The notes under the pieces: generated by a model
Told to the model about the DNA's origin: nothing
What the model saw: the letters and a program-made list of their open reading frames with translations, nothing else
Databases searched by the model: none
Made by a program: the position numbers and the translations under genes
Origin: Pseudomonas sp. URMO17WK12:I11
GTDB taxonomy: Bacteria; Pseudomonadota; Gammaproteobacteria; Pseudomonadales; Pseudomonadaceae
NCBI RefSeq assembly: GCF_007677725.1
Contig: NZ_VEDF01000007.1
Coordinates: 19,438 to 83,437, forward strand
Length of the DNA stretch: 64,000 nucleotides
Direction of reading: 5' to 3'
Shown here: positions 39,698 through 48,901 of the stretch, piece by piece
Layout of the letters: every line of letters begins with the position of its first letter
Position numbering within the stretch: position 1 is the first letter of the stretch

Positions 39698-40075
39698 CTA
39701 GAGCATGAGTTTGACCACTGATTCGGCCGGGTCGCGGGATTTTCCGGCGTTGTGCAGTTCATCGAGATAGTCAGCCCACAGCTGCTGTTGGCGCAGGCAG
39801 AGCTGTTCGAGGTATTCCCAGGTGAACAGTCCGCTGTCGTGGCCGTCGTCGAAGGTCAATTTCAGTGCATATTGGCCAGCAGGCTCAAGGCCGACCAGAC
39901 CGACATTGATCTTGCCGACTTGCAAGATCGGATTGCCATGGCCCTGGACCTCGGCAGATGGGGAGTGCACCCGCAGAAATTCGGCAGGCAGGTGATAGAC
40001 CTCGCCGGGCGCGTAGGTAAGGCTGAGGGTCTTGGAGGCTTTATGCAGGTTGATCGCGGTGGGCAGACGCGCCAT
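39698..40075 (-). CDS. DUF971 family protein
   Basis: A 125-residue protein with the DUF971 (gamma-butyrobetaine-hydroxylase N-terminal-like) layout: LHKASKTLSLTYAPGEVYHL, FLRVHSPSAEV and FDDGHDSGLFTWEYL. The family is linked to Fe-S or metal-related functions in some proteins, but the role here is unknown. It is encoded just downstream of hslVU in the same direction, with an inverted-repeat element in the 71-base gap. Confidence 0.9.
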   Translation of the reverse strand: MARLPTAINLHKASKTLSLTYAPGEVYHLPAEFLRVHSPSAEVQGHGNPILQVGKINVGLVGLEPAGQYALKLTFDDGHDSGLFTWEYLEQLCLRQQQLWADYLDELHNAGKSRDPAESVVKLML

Positions 40076-40094
40076 GGTCCTAATTCTCTCTCTG

Positions 40095-40134
40095 AAGCTG
40101 CAAGCGACGAGGATCAGCTTGTCACTTGCAGCTT
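40095..40134. repeat. Inverted-repeat element (AAGCTGCAAG family) after hslU
   Basis: Arms AAGCTGCAAGCGAC (40095-40108) and GTCACTTGCAGCTT (40121-40134), 14 bp with one mismatch and a 12-base loop. It lies 12 bases beyond the hslU stop and may serve as its 3' end. Confidence 0.75.
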
Positions 40135-40146
40135 GTAACTTGCAAC

Positions 40147-41490
40147 TTAGAGAATGTACCGCGACAGGTCTTCGTTCTGCGCCAGTTCGCCCAGGTGGCT
40201 GTTGACGTAGGCCGCGTCGATGCTGATTGGCGCTTCGTCGTGGCTGCTGGCCAGGTCGCCGGCGCTGAACGACACCTCCTCAAGCAGACGCTCGAGCAGG
40301 GTGTGCAGGCGACGGGCACCGATGTTCTCGGTTTTCTCGTTGACCTGGTAGGCGATCTCGGCCAGACGCTTGATGCCGTCGGCGGCGAACTCGATGTTCA
40401 GGCCTTCGGTCTTGAGCAGCGCGCTGTATTGCTCGGTCAGCGACGCGTGCGGCTCGCGCAGGATCCGCTCGAAGTCTTCCGGGGTCAGCGCCTTGAGTTC
40501 GACACGGATCGGCAGGCGACCCTGCAGTTCCGGTACCAGGTCGCTGGGTTTGCTCAGGTGGAAAGCGCCGGAAGCGATGAACAGGATGTGGTCGGTCTTG
40601 ACCATGCCTAGCTTGGTGTTGACCGTGCAGCCTTCGATCAGCGGCAGCAGGTCACGTTGCACGCCCTCGCGCGAGACATCCGCGCCGCCGACATTGCCGC
40701 GCTTGGCGACCTTGTCGATCTCGTCGATGAACACGATACCGTGCTGCTCCACCGCTTCGAGCGCCTTGGCCTTGAGTTCTTCCTCGTTGACCAGGCGACC
40801 GGCTTCTTCGTCGCGCACCATCTTCAGCGCTTCCTTGACCTTCAGCTTGCGGGTCTTGCGCTTGCCCTTGCCCATGTTGGCGAACAGGCTCTGCAGCTGG
40901 TTGGTCATCTCTTCCATGCCGGGCGGCGCGGCGATTTCGACGCCGACATTGTCAGCCACCTCGATCTCGATTTCCTTGTCGTCCAGCTGGCCTTCGCGCA
41001 GGCGCTTGCGGAACAGCTGGCGGGTGTTGGAATCGCTGCTGGTCTGCGCGGCTTCCTCGTTGAAGCTCGAGGCCCGCGCCTGGGGCAGCAGGGCGTCGAG
41101 GATGCGGTCTTCGGCGGCGTCCTCGGCACGGTGGCGCACGCGGATGATTTCCTGCTCGCGCAGCATCTTCAGCGCAGCGTCAGCCAAGTCGCGGATGATC
41201 GACTCGACATCACGCCCGACATAGCCGACCTCGGTGAACTTGGTCGCTTCGACCTTGATGAACGGCGCGTTGGCCAGCTTGGCCAGGCGGCGGGCGATTT
41301 CGGTCTTGCCGACGCCGGTCGGGCCGATCATCAGGATGTTCTTCGGCGTCACTTCGGCGCGTAGCTCGGCAGGCAGCTGCATGCGCCGCCAGCGGTTGCG
41401 CAGGGCGATGGCCACGGCGCGCTTGGCGTCATCCTGGCCAATGATGTGACGGTTGAGTTCGTGGACGATCTCGCGGGGGGTCATGGACAT
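40147..41490 (-). CDS. hslU: ATP-dependent protease ATPase subunit HslU
   Basis: A 447-residue AAA+ unfoldase that feeds proteins into HslV. Walker [13 protein letters not shown] is near residue 57, Walker [15 protein letters not shown] near 250, and the C-terminal [21 protein letters not shown] tail inserts into HslV. The start [16 protein letters not shown] is typical. It follows hslV after 73 bases and shares its heat-shock promoter. Confidence 0.98.
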   Translation of the reverse strand: MSMTPREIVHELNRHIIGQDDAKRAVAIALRNRWRRMQLPAELRAEVTPKNILMIGPTGVGKTEIARRLAKLANAPFIKVEATKFTEVGYVGRDVESIIRDLADAALKMLREQEIIRVRHRAEDAAEDRILDALLPQARASSFNEEAAQTSSDSNTRQLFRKRLREGQLDDKEIEIEVADNVGVEIAAPPGMEEMTNQLQSLFANMGKGKRKTRKLKVKEALKMVRDEEAGRLVNEEELKAKALEAVEQHGIVFIDEIDKVAKRGNVGGADVSREGVQRDLLPLIEGCTVNTKLGMVKTDHILFIASGAFHLSKPSDLVPELQGRLPIRVELKALTPEDFERILREPHASLTEQYSALLKTEGLNIEFAADGIKRLAEIAYQVNEKTENIGARRLHTLLERLLEEVSFSAGDLASSHDEAPISIDAAYVNSHLGELAQNEDLSRYIL

Positions 41491-41563
41491 GGTCAGTACG
41501 GTCCTGAAGCGGAGTGTTCGGCGTGGAAAAGTCCCGCCGTGGGCGGGACGCCAGAACAGCAGA

Positions 41564-42094
41564 TCACTCGGCCAGGTCCTGCTCCTCGATGGTCAGGTTG
41601 TGGTTGGTGAACACGCAGATGTCACCGGCGATATTCAAGGCGGTTTCGGCGATTTCGCGCGCCGATAGGTCGGTCTTGTTGAGCAGGGCGCGGGCAGCGG
41701 CCTGGGCATAGGCGCCACCGGAGCCCATGGCGATGAGGCCGTCTTCTGGCTCGACCACGTCACCGTTGCCGGTGATGATCAGCGAGGCGTCCTTGTTGGC
41801 CACCGCCAGCATGGCCTCCAGGCGGCTCAGCGAACGGTCGGTGCGCCATTCCTTGGCCAGTTCGACGGCGGCGCGAATCAGGTGGCCCTGGTGTTTCTCC
41901 AACTGCCCCTCGAAGCGCTCGAACAGGGTGAAGGCGTCGGCGGTGGCACCGGCGAAGCCGGCGATGACCTGGCCGTGGTACAGGCGCCGAACTTTTTTCG
42001 CGTTGCCTTTCATCACGGTGTTGCCGAGGGATACCTGGCCGTCGCCGCCCATGACGACTTTGCCGTTACGGCGGACAGAAACGATGGTGGTCAA
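41564..42094 (-). CDS. hslV: ATP-dependent protease peptidase subunit HslV
   Basis: A 176-residue proteasome-beta-like peptidase. After Met removal the catalytic Thr begins [20 protein letters not shown], with the conserved [10 protein letters not shown] and [13 protein letters not shown] segments. It forms the HslVU heat-shock protease. A strong sigma32-type promoter lies 46 bases upstream of the start. Confidence 0.98.
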   Translation of the reverse strand: MTTIVSVRRNGKVVMGGDGQVSLGNTVMKGNAKKVRRLYHGQVIAGFAGATADAFTLFERFEGQLEKHQGHLIRAAVELAKEWRTDRSLSRLEAMLAVANKDASLIITGNGDVVEPEDGLIAMGSGGAYAQAAARALLNKTDLSAREIAETALNIAGDICVFTNHNLTIEEQDLAE

Positions 42095-42139
42095 GGGAGA
42101 GTCTCCACGCAGCGGGGCAAAATTGCCTGATGCAGACTC

Positions 42140-42168
42140 ATATGGGGGGAAGGATGAAGAGTTTCAAG
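42140..42168 (-). promoter_or_regulatory. Sigma32 (RpoH) heat-shock promoter of hslVU
   Basis: On the minus strand CTTGAAA-N14-CCCCATAT, essentially the sigma32 consensus with ordinary spacing. The predicted start is near 42133, about 40 bases before the hslV ATG. Confidence 0.85.
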
Positions 42169-42198
42169 CTTGAAGCTACGAGCGGTAGGAAAAGCAGA

Positions 42199-42245
42199 TG
42201 CAAGCTGCAAGCAAAAGCAGATCAGGCTTTTGCTTGAAGCTTGCA
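42199..42245. repeat. Inverted-repeat element (AAGCTGCAAG family) between pyrC' and hslV
   Basis: 20-base arms at 42199-42218 and 42226-42245 pair at 19 of 20 positions around a 7-base loop (left arm TGCAAGCTGCAAGCAAAAGC). It is 8 bases after the pyrC' stop and about 30 bases upstream of the hslVU -35, and may terminate the pyr transcript. Confidence 0.85.
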
Positions 42246-42253
42246 GCCGCGTC

Positions 42254-43525
42254 TCAGGCCTGGTGGCAAACGTGTCCGTCGACCAGGGTATAACGCACCG
42301 TGGCCGGCAGGCAGTGGCCGATGAACGGGCAGTTGTCGCCGCGTGAGTGCCAGCGCTCGCCAGCTACGGTCGAGGCTTGCGGGTCGAACAACACCAGGTC
42401 GGCGGCGGCGCCGACTTTCAGCTCGCCGGCTGGCAGACGCAGGGCCTGGGCCGGGCCACTGCTCAGGCGAGCGAGCAAGGTCGGCAGGTCGAGCAAACCC
42501 TCTTCGACCAAGGTCATGGCCAGTGGCAGCAACAGCTCGACACTGCTGATACCGGGCTCGGTAGCACCGAACGGCGCCAGCTTGGCATCGCGCTCGTGGG
42601 GCTGATGGTGACTGGAAATTGCCTGGATCACGCCAGACTTCACCGCCTCGCGCAGGCCATCGCGGTCCGCCGCGGTGCGCAGCGGCGGTTGTACGTGGTA
42701 CAGGCTGGAAAATTCGCGCAGCGACTGATCGGTGAGAATCAGCTGATACAGCGCGACGTCGGCCGTCACCGGCAAGCCTAGCTGCTGCGCCTGTGCGATC
42801 AGGCGCGCGCCACGGGCGCTGGTGATCTGGGTGAAGTGAGCACGTACGCCGGTTTGCTCCACCAGCAGCAGGTTACGCGCCAAGGCCACGGTTTCAGCGG
42901 TTTCCGGAATGCCCGGCAAACCGAGGAAGCTTGCCATTGCTCCTTCGTGGGCCAGCCCGCCCTGGGACAGGTCACGGTCCTGGGAGTGGAACACCACGGT
43001 CAGGTCGAAGGTGGCCGCGTACTCCAGCGCGCGGGCCAGGGTACGGTTGTTGGGGATCTCCTTGAGGCCGTTGCCGAACGCCACGCAGCCGGTATCGCGC
43101 AGGGCGACCAATTCAGCCAGTTGCTCGCCCTCCAGGCCCTTGGTCAAGGCGCCGATCGGGTAGACCTTGCTGTTGGCGGCTTCGCGGGCGCGATCGAGGA
43201 TCAGTTCGGCGACCGCCGAGGTATCGAGCACCGGCTTGGTCTGCGGTGGGCAGCACAGGCTGGTGACCCCGCCAGCCACCGCTGCGCGAGTTTCGCTGGC
43301 GATGGTGCCTTTGCGGCTGTAGCCGGGCTCGCGCAGCGATACGCCCAGATCGACCAGGCCAGGGGCGGCTACCAGGCCGCTGGCGTCAATCGTGCGGCCG
43401 GCGCTGAAGCCCGCGGGGCTGGCGCCGATCGCCACGATGCGGCCACTGTCCAGGTGCAGGTCGGTGACCTGGTCCAGGCCACTGTTGGGGTCGATGACCC
43501 GAGCGCCAAGAATGCTGATGGTCAC
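42254..43525 (-). CDS. pyrC': Dihydroorotase-like protein PyrC' (non-catalytic)
   Basis: A 423-residue amidohydrolase-fold protein. The zinc-binding HxH of active dihydroorotases is missing: the segment reads [14 protein letters not shown] where active enzymes have DxHxH. This is the known inactive PyrC' of pseudomonads, which assembles with PyrB and supports aspartate transcarbamoylase structure; the active dihydroorotase is encoded elsewhere. It overlaps pyrB by 4 bases. Confidence 0.94.
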   Translation of the reverse strand: MTISILGARVIDPNSGLDQVTDLHLDSGRIVAIGASPAGFSAGRTIDASGLVAAPGLVDLGVSLREPGYSRKGTIASETRAAVAGGVTSLCCPPQTKPVLDTSAVAELILDRAREAANSKVYPIGALTKGLEGEQLAELVALRDTGCVAFGNGLKEIPNNRTLARALEYAATFDLTVVFHSQDRDLSQGGLAHEGAMASFLGLPGIPETAETVALARNLLLVEQTGVRAHFTQITSARGARLIAQAQQLGLPVTADVALYQLILTDQSLREFSSLYHVQPPLRTAADRDGLREAVKSGVIQAISSHHQPHERDAKLAPFGATEPGISSVELLLPLAMTLVEEGLLDLPTLLARLSSGPAQALRLPAGELKVGAAADLVLFDPQASTVAGERWHSRGDNCPFIGHCLPATVRYTLVDGHVCHQA

Positions 43526-44526
43526 TGGGCGTTCTCCTGCTCGAATTGACGTTGCGCGTTCTGCCCGCTCATGGCCATGGACAGCACGGCCATGCGCACG
43601 GCGATGCCGTAGGTGACCTGGTTGAGAATCACCGAATGTTTGCCATCGGCCACTGCCGATTCAATCTCCACGCCACGGTTGATCGGGCCCGGGTGCATGA
43701 CGATGGCGTCGGGCTTGGCCGCGGCCAGGCGCGCCGTGGTCAAGCCGAACAGGCGGTAGAACTCGCCCTCGCTGGGCAGCAGGCCGCCGGCCATGCGCTC
43801 GCGCTGCAGGCGCAGCATGATCACCACGTCGACGTCTTTCAGGCCTTCGGCCAAGTCGGTGTAGACCTTCACCCCGTACTGCTCGATGCCAATCGGGATC
43901 AGGGTCTTCGGACCGATTACGCGGATGTCCGGGCAGCCCAGCGCCTTGAGCGCCAGCATGTCGGAGCGGGCCACGCGCGAATGCAGGATATCGCCAACGA
44001 TGGCCACCGACAGGTTCTCGAAGCTGCCCTTGTGGCGGCGGATGGTCAGCATGTCGAGCATGCCCTGGGTCGGGTGCGCGTGGCGGCCATCACCGCCGTT
44101 GATCACGGCGACATCCGGGCACACGTGCTCGGCGATGAAATGCGCCGCGCCCGAATCGGAATGGCGCACGACGAACATGTCTGCCGCCATGGCTTCCAGG
44201 TTGCGCAGGGTATCGAACAAGGTCTCGCCCTTGCTGGTCGAGGAAGTCGAGACGTTCAGGCTGATCACATCGGCCGACAGGCGTTGGGCCGCCAGCTCGA
44301 AGGTGGTGCGGGTACGGGTCGAGTTCTCGAAGAACACGTTGCACACGGTCTTGCCGCGCAGCAACGGAACCTTCTTCACGGCCCGGGCGCCGACCTCGAG
44401 GAACGAGTCGGCAGTATCGAGGATCTCGGTGAGCAGTTCGCGGGGCAAACCGTCGAGCGAGAGAAAATGGCGCAGCTGGCCCTGATCATTGAGCTGCAGC
44501 GGGCGCTTGGCGTCGGTAGGCGTCAT
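43522..44526 (-). CDS. pyrB: Aspartate carbamoyltransferase catalytic subunit
   Basis: A 334-residue enzyme joining carbamoyl phosphate and aspartate in pyrimidine synthesis. The carbamoyl-phosphate motif [14 protein letters not shown] is near residue 70, [11 protein letters not shown] is near 150, and the [12 protein letters not shown] segment near 283. The short N-terminal extension ([19 protein letters not shown]) is characteristic of the Pseudomonas class, where it carries nucleotide regulation. It lies between pyrR and pyrC'. Confidence 0.97.
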   Translation of the reverse strand: MTPTDAKRPLQLNDQGQLRHFLSLDGLPRELLTEILDTADSFLEVGARAVKKVPLLRGKTVCNVFFENSTRTRTTFELAAQRLSADVISLNVSTSSTSKGETLFDTLRNLEAMAADMFVVRHSDSGAAHFIAEHVCPDVAVINGGDGRHAHPTQGMLDMLTIRRHKGSFENLSVAIVGDILHSRVARSDMLALKALGCPDIRVIGPKTLIPIGIEQYGVKVYTDLAEGLKDVDVVIMLRLQRERMAGGLLPSEGEFYRLFGLTTARLAAAKPDAIVMHPGPINRGVEIESAVADGKHSVILNQVTYGIAVRMAVLSMAMSGQNAQRQFEQENAQ

Positions 44527-44538
44527 CGCGGGGGACTC

Positions 44539-45057
44539 TTAAAGGGCAGAAGCGGTGGCGAGGTCCTGGCGCTCGAGGGCGAGCGGCGCGGGTCCGGTCA
44601 ATTTTACCCGTTCATGGGGCGCCAGCGACAAGGTGGCACCCAGCACGTTGGGGCGGATGGGCAGTTCGCCGGCATCCAGGTCGAGCAGGCAGACCAGGGT
44701 CACGCTGGCCGGACGGCCATAGTCGAACAGCTCGTTGAGGGCAGCACGGATGGTGCGACCGCTCATCAGCACGTCATCGATCAGTACCAGGTGCTGGCCC
44801 TCGACCTCGAAGGGCAGCTCCGAAGGCCGAACTTGTGGATGCAGGCCGTTCTGGCTGAAGTCATCACGGTAGAACGACACATCCAGGCTACCCAGCGGGC
44901 TTTGGTCGGCGAGTTCCTGTTGCAAGGCCTGGGCAACCCAGACGCCGCCGGTGCGAATGCCGATGAAACGCGGCTGGTCGATATGGCGGCGGGCCAGGTG
45001 GGCGCGAAGGTCGACGGCCATCTGCCGGATCAGCTCGGCGGGATTGGGTAGGCTCAT
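44539..45057 (-). CDS. pyrR: Bifunctional pyr operon regulator / uracil phosphoribosyltransferase
   Basis: A 172-residue PyrR-like protein with the PRPP-binding loop [17 protein letters not shown] near residue 100. The ATG at 45057 ([15 protein letters not shown]) with GGAG upstream is chosen; an earlier in-frame start would run into ruvX. It is encoded 12 bases before pyrB. No RNA-attenuator structure of the Bacillus type was recognised upstream, so a regulatory role here is uncertain. Confidence 0.94.
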   Translation of the reverse strand: MSLPNPAELIRQMAVDLRAHLARRHIDQPRFIGIRTGGVWVAQALQQELADQSPLGSLDVSFYRDDFSQNGLHPQVRPSELPFEVEGQHLVLIDDVLMSGRTIRAALNELFDYGRPASVTLVCLLDLDAGELPIRPNVLGATLSLAPHERVKLTGPAPLALERQDLATASAL

Positions 45058-45112
45058 TGCGTGTCTCCAGGAGGGCGCCGGGGTAGGGGGATGCCCCGGT
45101 AAACGCGGGAAT

Positions 45113-45538
45113 TCAGGTGTTGGCCTCCAGCCAGCCTTGCAGCAGCAGGGCCGCGGCGATGGCATCGACCGGGTTGTCACGGTAACTGCCGCGCTGACCG
45201 CCACGGGCCAGGCGCTCGCCCTTGGCTTCGAAGGTGGTCAAGCGTTCGTCGTGGGTATGCACCGGCAGGTTGAAGCGGCCATTGAGACGGCGGGCGAATT
45301 TCTCGGCGCGGGCGCTCATTTCGCTCGGCGTGCCGTCCATGTTCAGCGGCAGGCCGACCACCATCGCATCGGGTTTCCATTCGGCGACCAGGCGTTCGAC
45401 CTGGGCCCAGTCCGGCACGCCGTTCTGCGCCTTGAGGGTGCACAACTCGCGGGCCTGACCCGTAATGACCTGGCCCACGGCGACGCCGATCTGTTTACTG
45501 CCATAGTCGAAGCCCAGCAACAGGCGCAGCGGCGCCAT
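45113..45538 (-). CDS. ruvX: Holliday-junction resolvase-like protein RuvX (YqgF)
   Basis: A 141-residue RNase-H-fold protein: [17 protein letters not shown] at the start, [16 protein letters not shown], and [10 protein letters not shown] and [18 protein letters not shown] at the end. The family processes the 5' end of pre-16S rRNA. The start overlaps the algH stop (ATGA). Confidence 0.95.
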   Translation of the reverse strand: MAPLRLLLGFDYGSKQIGVAVGQVITGQARELCTLKAQNGVPDWAQVERLVAEWKPDAMVVGLPLNMDGTPSEMSARAEKFARRLNGRFNLPVHTHDERLTTFEAKGERLARGGQRGSYRDNPVDAIAAALLLQGWLEANT

Positions 45539-46107
45539 CAGGCGTGCCCTGCCTGGCTGGTGAGCAGGCTCAGGTTGATGCCCAGGCTGCGTGCCGCCGC
45601 GCCCAGGCGCTGCTCACTGTCCATGGCGAAGAGAATGTCGGGATCGAACGGGCAGTTGAGCCAGGCGTTGTCGGCAAGCTCGGCCTCCAGCTGGCCGGCT
45701 TCCCACCCGGCGTAACCCAAGGTGATCAAGCTCTGTCGTGGCCCGACGCCCTCGGCGATGGCGAACAGCACATCTTGCGAGGTCGACAGCGACAGCCCCT
45801 GCAGCTCGACGGTGGCCTGGTAGGTGCACTCACTGCTGTGCAGGACGAACCCGCGGTCGGTCTGCACCGGCCCGCCCTGGTAGATGGGCACTTGTAGAGT
45901 GCTGGCCGCCGGCACTTCGTCAGGGCGCAACTGCTCGAGAATGTCGGCCAGGTTGAGCTCCTGCGGGCGATTGACCACCAGGCCCATGGCGCCATTGGCG
46001 TTGTGCTCGACGATGTACGTGAGGGTCTGGGCAAAGTTCGGATCGGCCATGTGCGGCATGGCGATCAGAAACTGATGCTTGAGGTAGCTCGGGGTGAGGT
46101 TTTTCAT
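45538..46107 (-). CDS. algH: YqgE/AlgH family protein
   Basis: A 189-residue protein beginning MKNLTPSYLKHQFLIAMPHM, the family signature, with NANGAMGLVVNRPQ and QGGPVQTDRGFVLH. In P. aeruginosa AlgH is linked to alginate regulation, but its biochemical role is unresolved. It is the first gene of algH-ruvX-pyrR-pyrB-pyrC'. The longer open frame upstream to 46413 is ignored because the family start is at 46107. Confidence 0.94.
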   Translation of the reverse strand: MKNLTPSYLKHQFLIAMPHMADPNFAQTLTYIVEHNANGAMGLVVNRPQELNLADILEQLRPDEVPAASTLQVPIYQGGPVQTDRGFVLHSSECTYQATVELQGLSLSTSQDVLFAIAEGVGPRQSLITLGYAGWEAGQLEAELADNAWLNCPFDPDILFAMDSEQRLGAAARSLGINLSLLTSQAGHA

Positions 46108-46198
46108 GGGGGATAGTGTGGCGCCAGGTGGCCGGGCTGACAAGCTGCGGATGCGTGTAGTCGATGTTGAGGTTTGCCCCGATCCGGGTGGATTCGGC

Positions 46199-46215
46199 CA
46201 GGCAGTGATTGCCTG
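46199..46215. terminator. Hairpin after tonB
   Basis: 6-bp stem CAGGCA / TGCCTG with a 5-base loop, 7 bases beyond the tonB stop. There is no T-tract. Confidence 0.35.
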
Positions 46216-46222
46216 TGACTGA

Positions 46223-47125
46223 TCAGTTGCTGGACAGCCGATCACCACGGGCGAAGCGCCAGGTACGGATGATCTCCAGGCGATCGAACTCGGCCAGATC
46301 GCCGGTGAACGGCGCAAACGGTGCAGCCAGTCGCACGATACGCTGCGCCGCCTGGTCCAGTACCGGCTGGCCGGACGATTCCAGTACCAGTACCTCATAC
46401 AGCGAACCATCACGGTTGATCGACACCATCATCCGCAAGTTGCCATAGATCTGCTGGCGGCGCGCTTCGTCGGGGTAGTTGAGATTACCGACCCGCTCGA
46501 CCTTCTTGCGCCACTCCTCTTTGTACCAGGCGCCCTTGTCGCGCATGGTCGAGGCCGCATTGAGGCGATGAATGCGCGGGCGCTTGGCATACATCTGTTG
46601 CTCGTTGGAGAGTTCCGCCTCGAGGCTGGCGATCTGGCTGGACAGCTGCGAGCTGTCGAATTCGGGGGTGGCCGCGGGCTTGGGCTGCGCCTTGCTTTCC
46701 TTGGGCTTGGGTTCGACCTTCTGCGCTTTCGGCGCCTTGCTCGCCACGGCGGACTTCTCGGGCTTGGGTGGTGGGGCGACTTCAGGCTTCAGCGCGGGTG
46801 GGGGGGTGACTTTGTTGATCTTGCTGTCCTGGAACGGCGCCAGCTCGGTGGTGGTGGGCACCGCTTTCTTTTCCAGGATGCCACTGCCCTGCTGGTTGTC
46901 CTGGGCTTGGAAGTCGGCTTTTTCCGGTGCCTTTTCGCTCTTGAAGGTGGCCAGGGTGATGTCCATGGTCTGGCGCACTTCGGCCGGTTTGACCACGCTG
47001 AAACCCACGCCGAGGATCAGCGCCAGGTGCGCCAGGGCGGCCAGGAACAAGGCGAAGCCGAGCCGGTCCAGCGGGCGTACGCGCGGTGGCAACAGGTCGG
47101 CGGGGATGTCGGCGGGCAGCGTCAT
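46223..47125 (-). CDS. TonB-type energy transducer
   Basis: A 300-residue inner-membrane-anchored protein. A TM helix at about residues 22-45 (LGFALFLAALAHLALILGVG) carries the conserved His. A Pro/Lys-rich periplasmic spacer (about 90-150) follows, then a C-terminal TonB domain (NLNYPDEARRQQIYGNLRMM, about 215-290). It should transmit proton-motive force to outer-membrane receptors; no receptor gene is nearby. The ATG at 47125 is preferred over the adjacent TTG at 47128. Confidence 0.9.
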   Translation of the reverse strand: MTLPADIPADLLPPRVRPLDRLGFALFLAALAHLALILGVGFSVVKPAEVRQTMDITLATFKSEKAPEKADFQAQDNQQGSGILEKKAVPTTTELAPFQDSKINKVTPPPALKPEVAPPPKPEKSAVASKAPKAQKVEPKPKESKAQPKPAATPEFDSSQLSSQIASLEAELSNEQQMYAKRPRIHRLNAASTMRDKGAWYKEEWRKKVERVGNLNYPDEARRQQIYGNLRMMVSINRDGSLYEVLVLESSGQPVLDQAAQRIVRLAAPFAPFTGDLAEFDRLEIIRTWRFARGDRLSSN

Positions 47126-47148
47126 CAAGTATCCAGGGTGTTCGAGCT

Positions 47149-47218
47149 ACAAGCTGCAAGCTTGAAGCTGCAAGTACCGACAGCGCGGCCTGGGCCGGCA
47201 CGCGGGCTTGCAGCTTGT
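47149..47218. repeat. Inverted-repeat element (AAGCTGCAAG family) between gshB and tonB
   Basis: Arms ACAAGCTGCAAGC (47149-47161) and GCTTGCAGCTTGT (47206-47218) pair perfectly over 13 bp. A second AAGCTGCAAG lies inside at about 47165. Confidence 0.75.
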
Positions 47219-47266
47219 GGGCTGGGCATCATACCTCACTCTGGCAGGGTTGCCGTGGGTCGGTGG

Positions 47267-48220
47267 TCAGCGGGCCTTGAGCTGGCGATCAATGGCATCC
47301 ATCAGCTTGCCGCCGATGTCGGTGTCGTAGGCCGCGTCGATTTCGCGGATGCAGGTCGGGCTGGTGACGTTGATTTCGGTGAGGTAGTCGCCGATCACGT
47401 CGAGGCCCACGAACAGCAGGCCCTTCTCGCGCAACACCGGGCCGACCTGGGCGGCGATCCAGCGGTCGCGCTCGGTCAGCGGCCGTGCTTCGCCGCGCCC
47501 GCCGGCGGCCAGGTTACCGCGGGTTTCGCCGCTGGCCGGGATACGCGCCAGGCAGTAGTCGACCGGCTCGCCGTCGATCATCAGGATGCGCTTGTCGCCA
47601 TCGACGATCTGCGGCAGGTATTCCTGCGCCATGATCTGCTGGGTGCCGTGCTGGGTCAGGGTCTCGAGGATCACCGAGAGGTTCGGGTCGTCCTTGCGGT
47701 GACGGAACACCGAGGCGCCGCCCATGCCGTCCAGCGGCTTGAGGATGACGTCGCCACGGCTGTTGGCGAACTCGCGCAGGATATCGACCCGGCGGCTAAC
47801 CAGGGTGGGCGCCATGCACTGGGCAAACTGGGTGGCGAACAGCTTCTCGTTGCAGTCGCGCAAGCTTTGTGGTCGGTTGACCACCAGCACGCCCTCGCGC
47901 TCGGCCTGCTCGAGCAGGTAGGTGCTGTAGACGAATTCCATGTCGAAGGGCGGGTCCTTGCGCATCAGGATCACGTCCAGCTCCGCCAGGGCGGCGTCCT
48001 GCTCCTCGCCCAGCTCGAACCAACGCGCCGGATCGGCGAAGACTTTCAGCGCACGCATCTGCCCACGGGCCTGGCCTGCGCCCAGGTAGAGATCACGCTG
48101 CTCCAGGTAGAACAGCTCCCAGCCGCGGGCCTGGGCGGCCAGCAGCATGGCCAGCGAGCTGTCCTTCTTGTAGGAGATGGACGCGATCGGGTCCATGACA
48201 ATGCCGAGGCGAACGCTCAT
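47267..48220 (-). CDS. gshB: Glutathione synthetase
   Basis: A 317-residue ATP-grasp ligase that joins gamma-glutamylcysteine and glycine. The start MSVRLGIVMDPIASISYKKD is the family N-terminus. Conserved segments include LKPLDGMGGASVF, QEYLPQIVDGDKRI and EINVTSPTCIREID. The ATG at 48220 is preferred, since the longer open frame crosses the repeat element and pilG antisense. It is divergent from pilG. Confidence 0.97.
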   Translation of the reverse strand: MSVRLGIVMDPIASISYKKDSSLAMLLAAQARGWELFYLEQRDLYLGAGQARGQMRALKVFADPARWFELGEEQDAALAELDVILMRKDPPFDMEFVYSTYLLEQAEREGVLVVNRPQSLRDCNEKLFATQFAQCMAPTLVSRRVDILREFANSRGDVILKPLDGMGGASVFRHRKDDPNLSVILETLTQHGTQQIMAQEYLPQIVDGDKRILMIDGEPVDYCLARIPASGETRGNLAAGGRGEARPLTERDRWIAAQVGPVLREKGLLFVGLDVIGDYLTEINVTSPTCIREIDAAYDTDIGGKLMDAIDRQLKAR

Positions 48221-48330
48221 GGGGAGTTCCTCTTGGCGGCCGTTGGCCGCAGTGAATCGAAAGAAAAGTGGCTCAGGGTGGCGCTGTCCGCGCCACCGGT
48301 CAAGGGCCGGGGGGGCCCAGGCGGCAAGTG

Positions 48331-48400
48331 GCAAGCGATGAGCTGCAAGAAAAAGCGGGGCGGCGTCCGCAGCGGATTTTTCTTGCAGCTTATCGCTTGG
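48331..48400. repeat. Inverted-repeat element (AAGCTGCAAG family) in the gshB-pilG divergent gap
   Basis: 24-base arms at 48331-48354 and 48377-48400 pair with very few mismatches (shared core AGCTGCAAGAAAAA). Further AAGCTTGCAGCTTGCAG repeats follow at about 48407-48423. It occupies the promoter-bearing gap between the two divergent genes. Confidence 0.8.
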
Positions 48401-48454
48401 CGCTTCAAGCTTGCAGCTTGCAGCGCCAACGACGATCCTGACGGGTAGGGCTCT

Positions 48455-48856
48455 ATGGAACAACCTCTGAAGGTGATGGTGATCGACGATTCCCGCACGA
48501 TCCGCCGCACCGCGCAGATGTTGCTCGGCGAAGCGGGCTGCGAGGTGATCACCGCCAGTGATGGCTTCGATGCCCTGGCCAAGATCGTCGATCACCAGCC
48601 GCAGATCATTTTCGTCGACGTACTCATGCCGCGTCTTGACGGCTATCAAACCTGCGCGGTGATCAAGCACAACAGTGCCTACCAGGACATTCCGGTGATT
48701 CTGCTGTCCTCGCGCGATGGCCTGTTCGACAAGGCTCGCGGCCGGGTGGTCGGTTCCGATCAGTTCCTGACCAAACCATTCAGCAAGCAAGAACTGCTCG
48801 ACGCGATCAGGGCCCACGTGCCCGGTTTCGCCGTGCCCGAACAATCCGCACCCTGA
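48455..48856 (+). CDS. pilG: Twitching-motility response regulator PilG
   Basis: A 133-residue stand-alone CheY-like receiver. Phospho-acceptor Asp55 lies in FVDVLMPRLDG, the acidic pair is in VIDDSRTIRR, and the Lys is in LTKPFS. It is the output of the Pil/Chp chemosensory system controlling type IV pili and cAMP in Pseudomonas. It is first gene of pilGHIJ-chpA-cheW, all read rightward with short gaps. Confidence 0.95.
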   Translation: MEQPLKVMVIDDSRTIRRTAQMLLGEAGCEVITASDGFDALAKIVDHQPQIIFVDVLMPRLDGYQTCAVIKHNSAYQDIPVILLSSRDGLFDKARGRVVGSDQFLTKPFSKQELLDAIRAHVPGFAVPEQSAP

Positions 48857-48901
48857 CCGCGCTACGCTGGCGCGGCCTCAATTGCCTGATGGGGAAACAG
48901 C

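Noticed and set aside
40126..41364. Plus-strand open frames across hslU
   Set aside because: Shadow frames of hslU; hslU motifs are complete on the minus strand.
44539..45204. Longer PyrR starting at 45204
   Set aside because: The first 49 residues are low-complexity and overlap ruvX in another frame. The family start with a ribosome-binding site is at 45057.
43546..48448. Long plus-strand open frames over pyrB/pyrR (43546-45051) and tonB/gshB (46568-48448)
   Set aside because: Antisense shadows of confident minus-strand genes, with low-complexity translated sequence.
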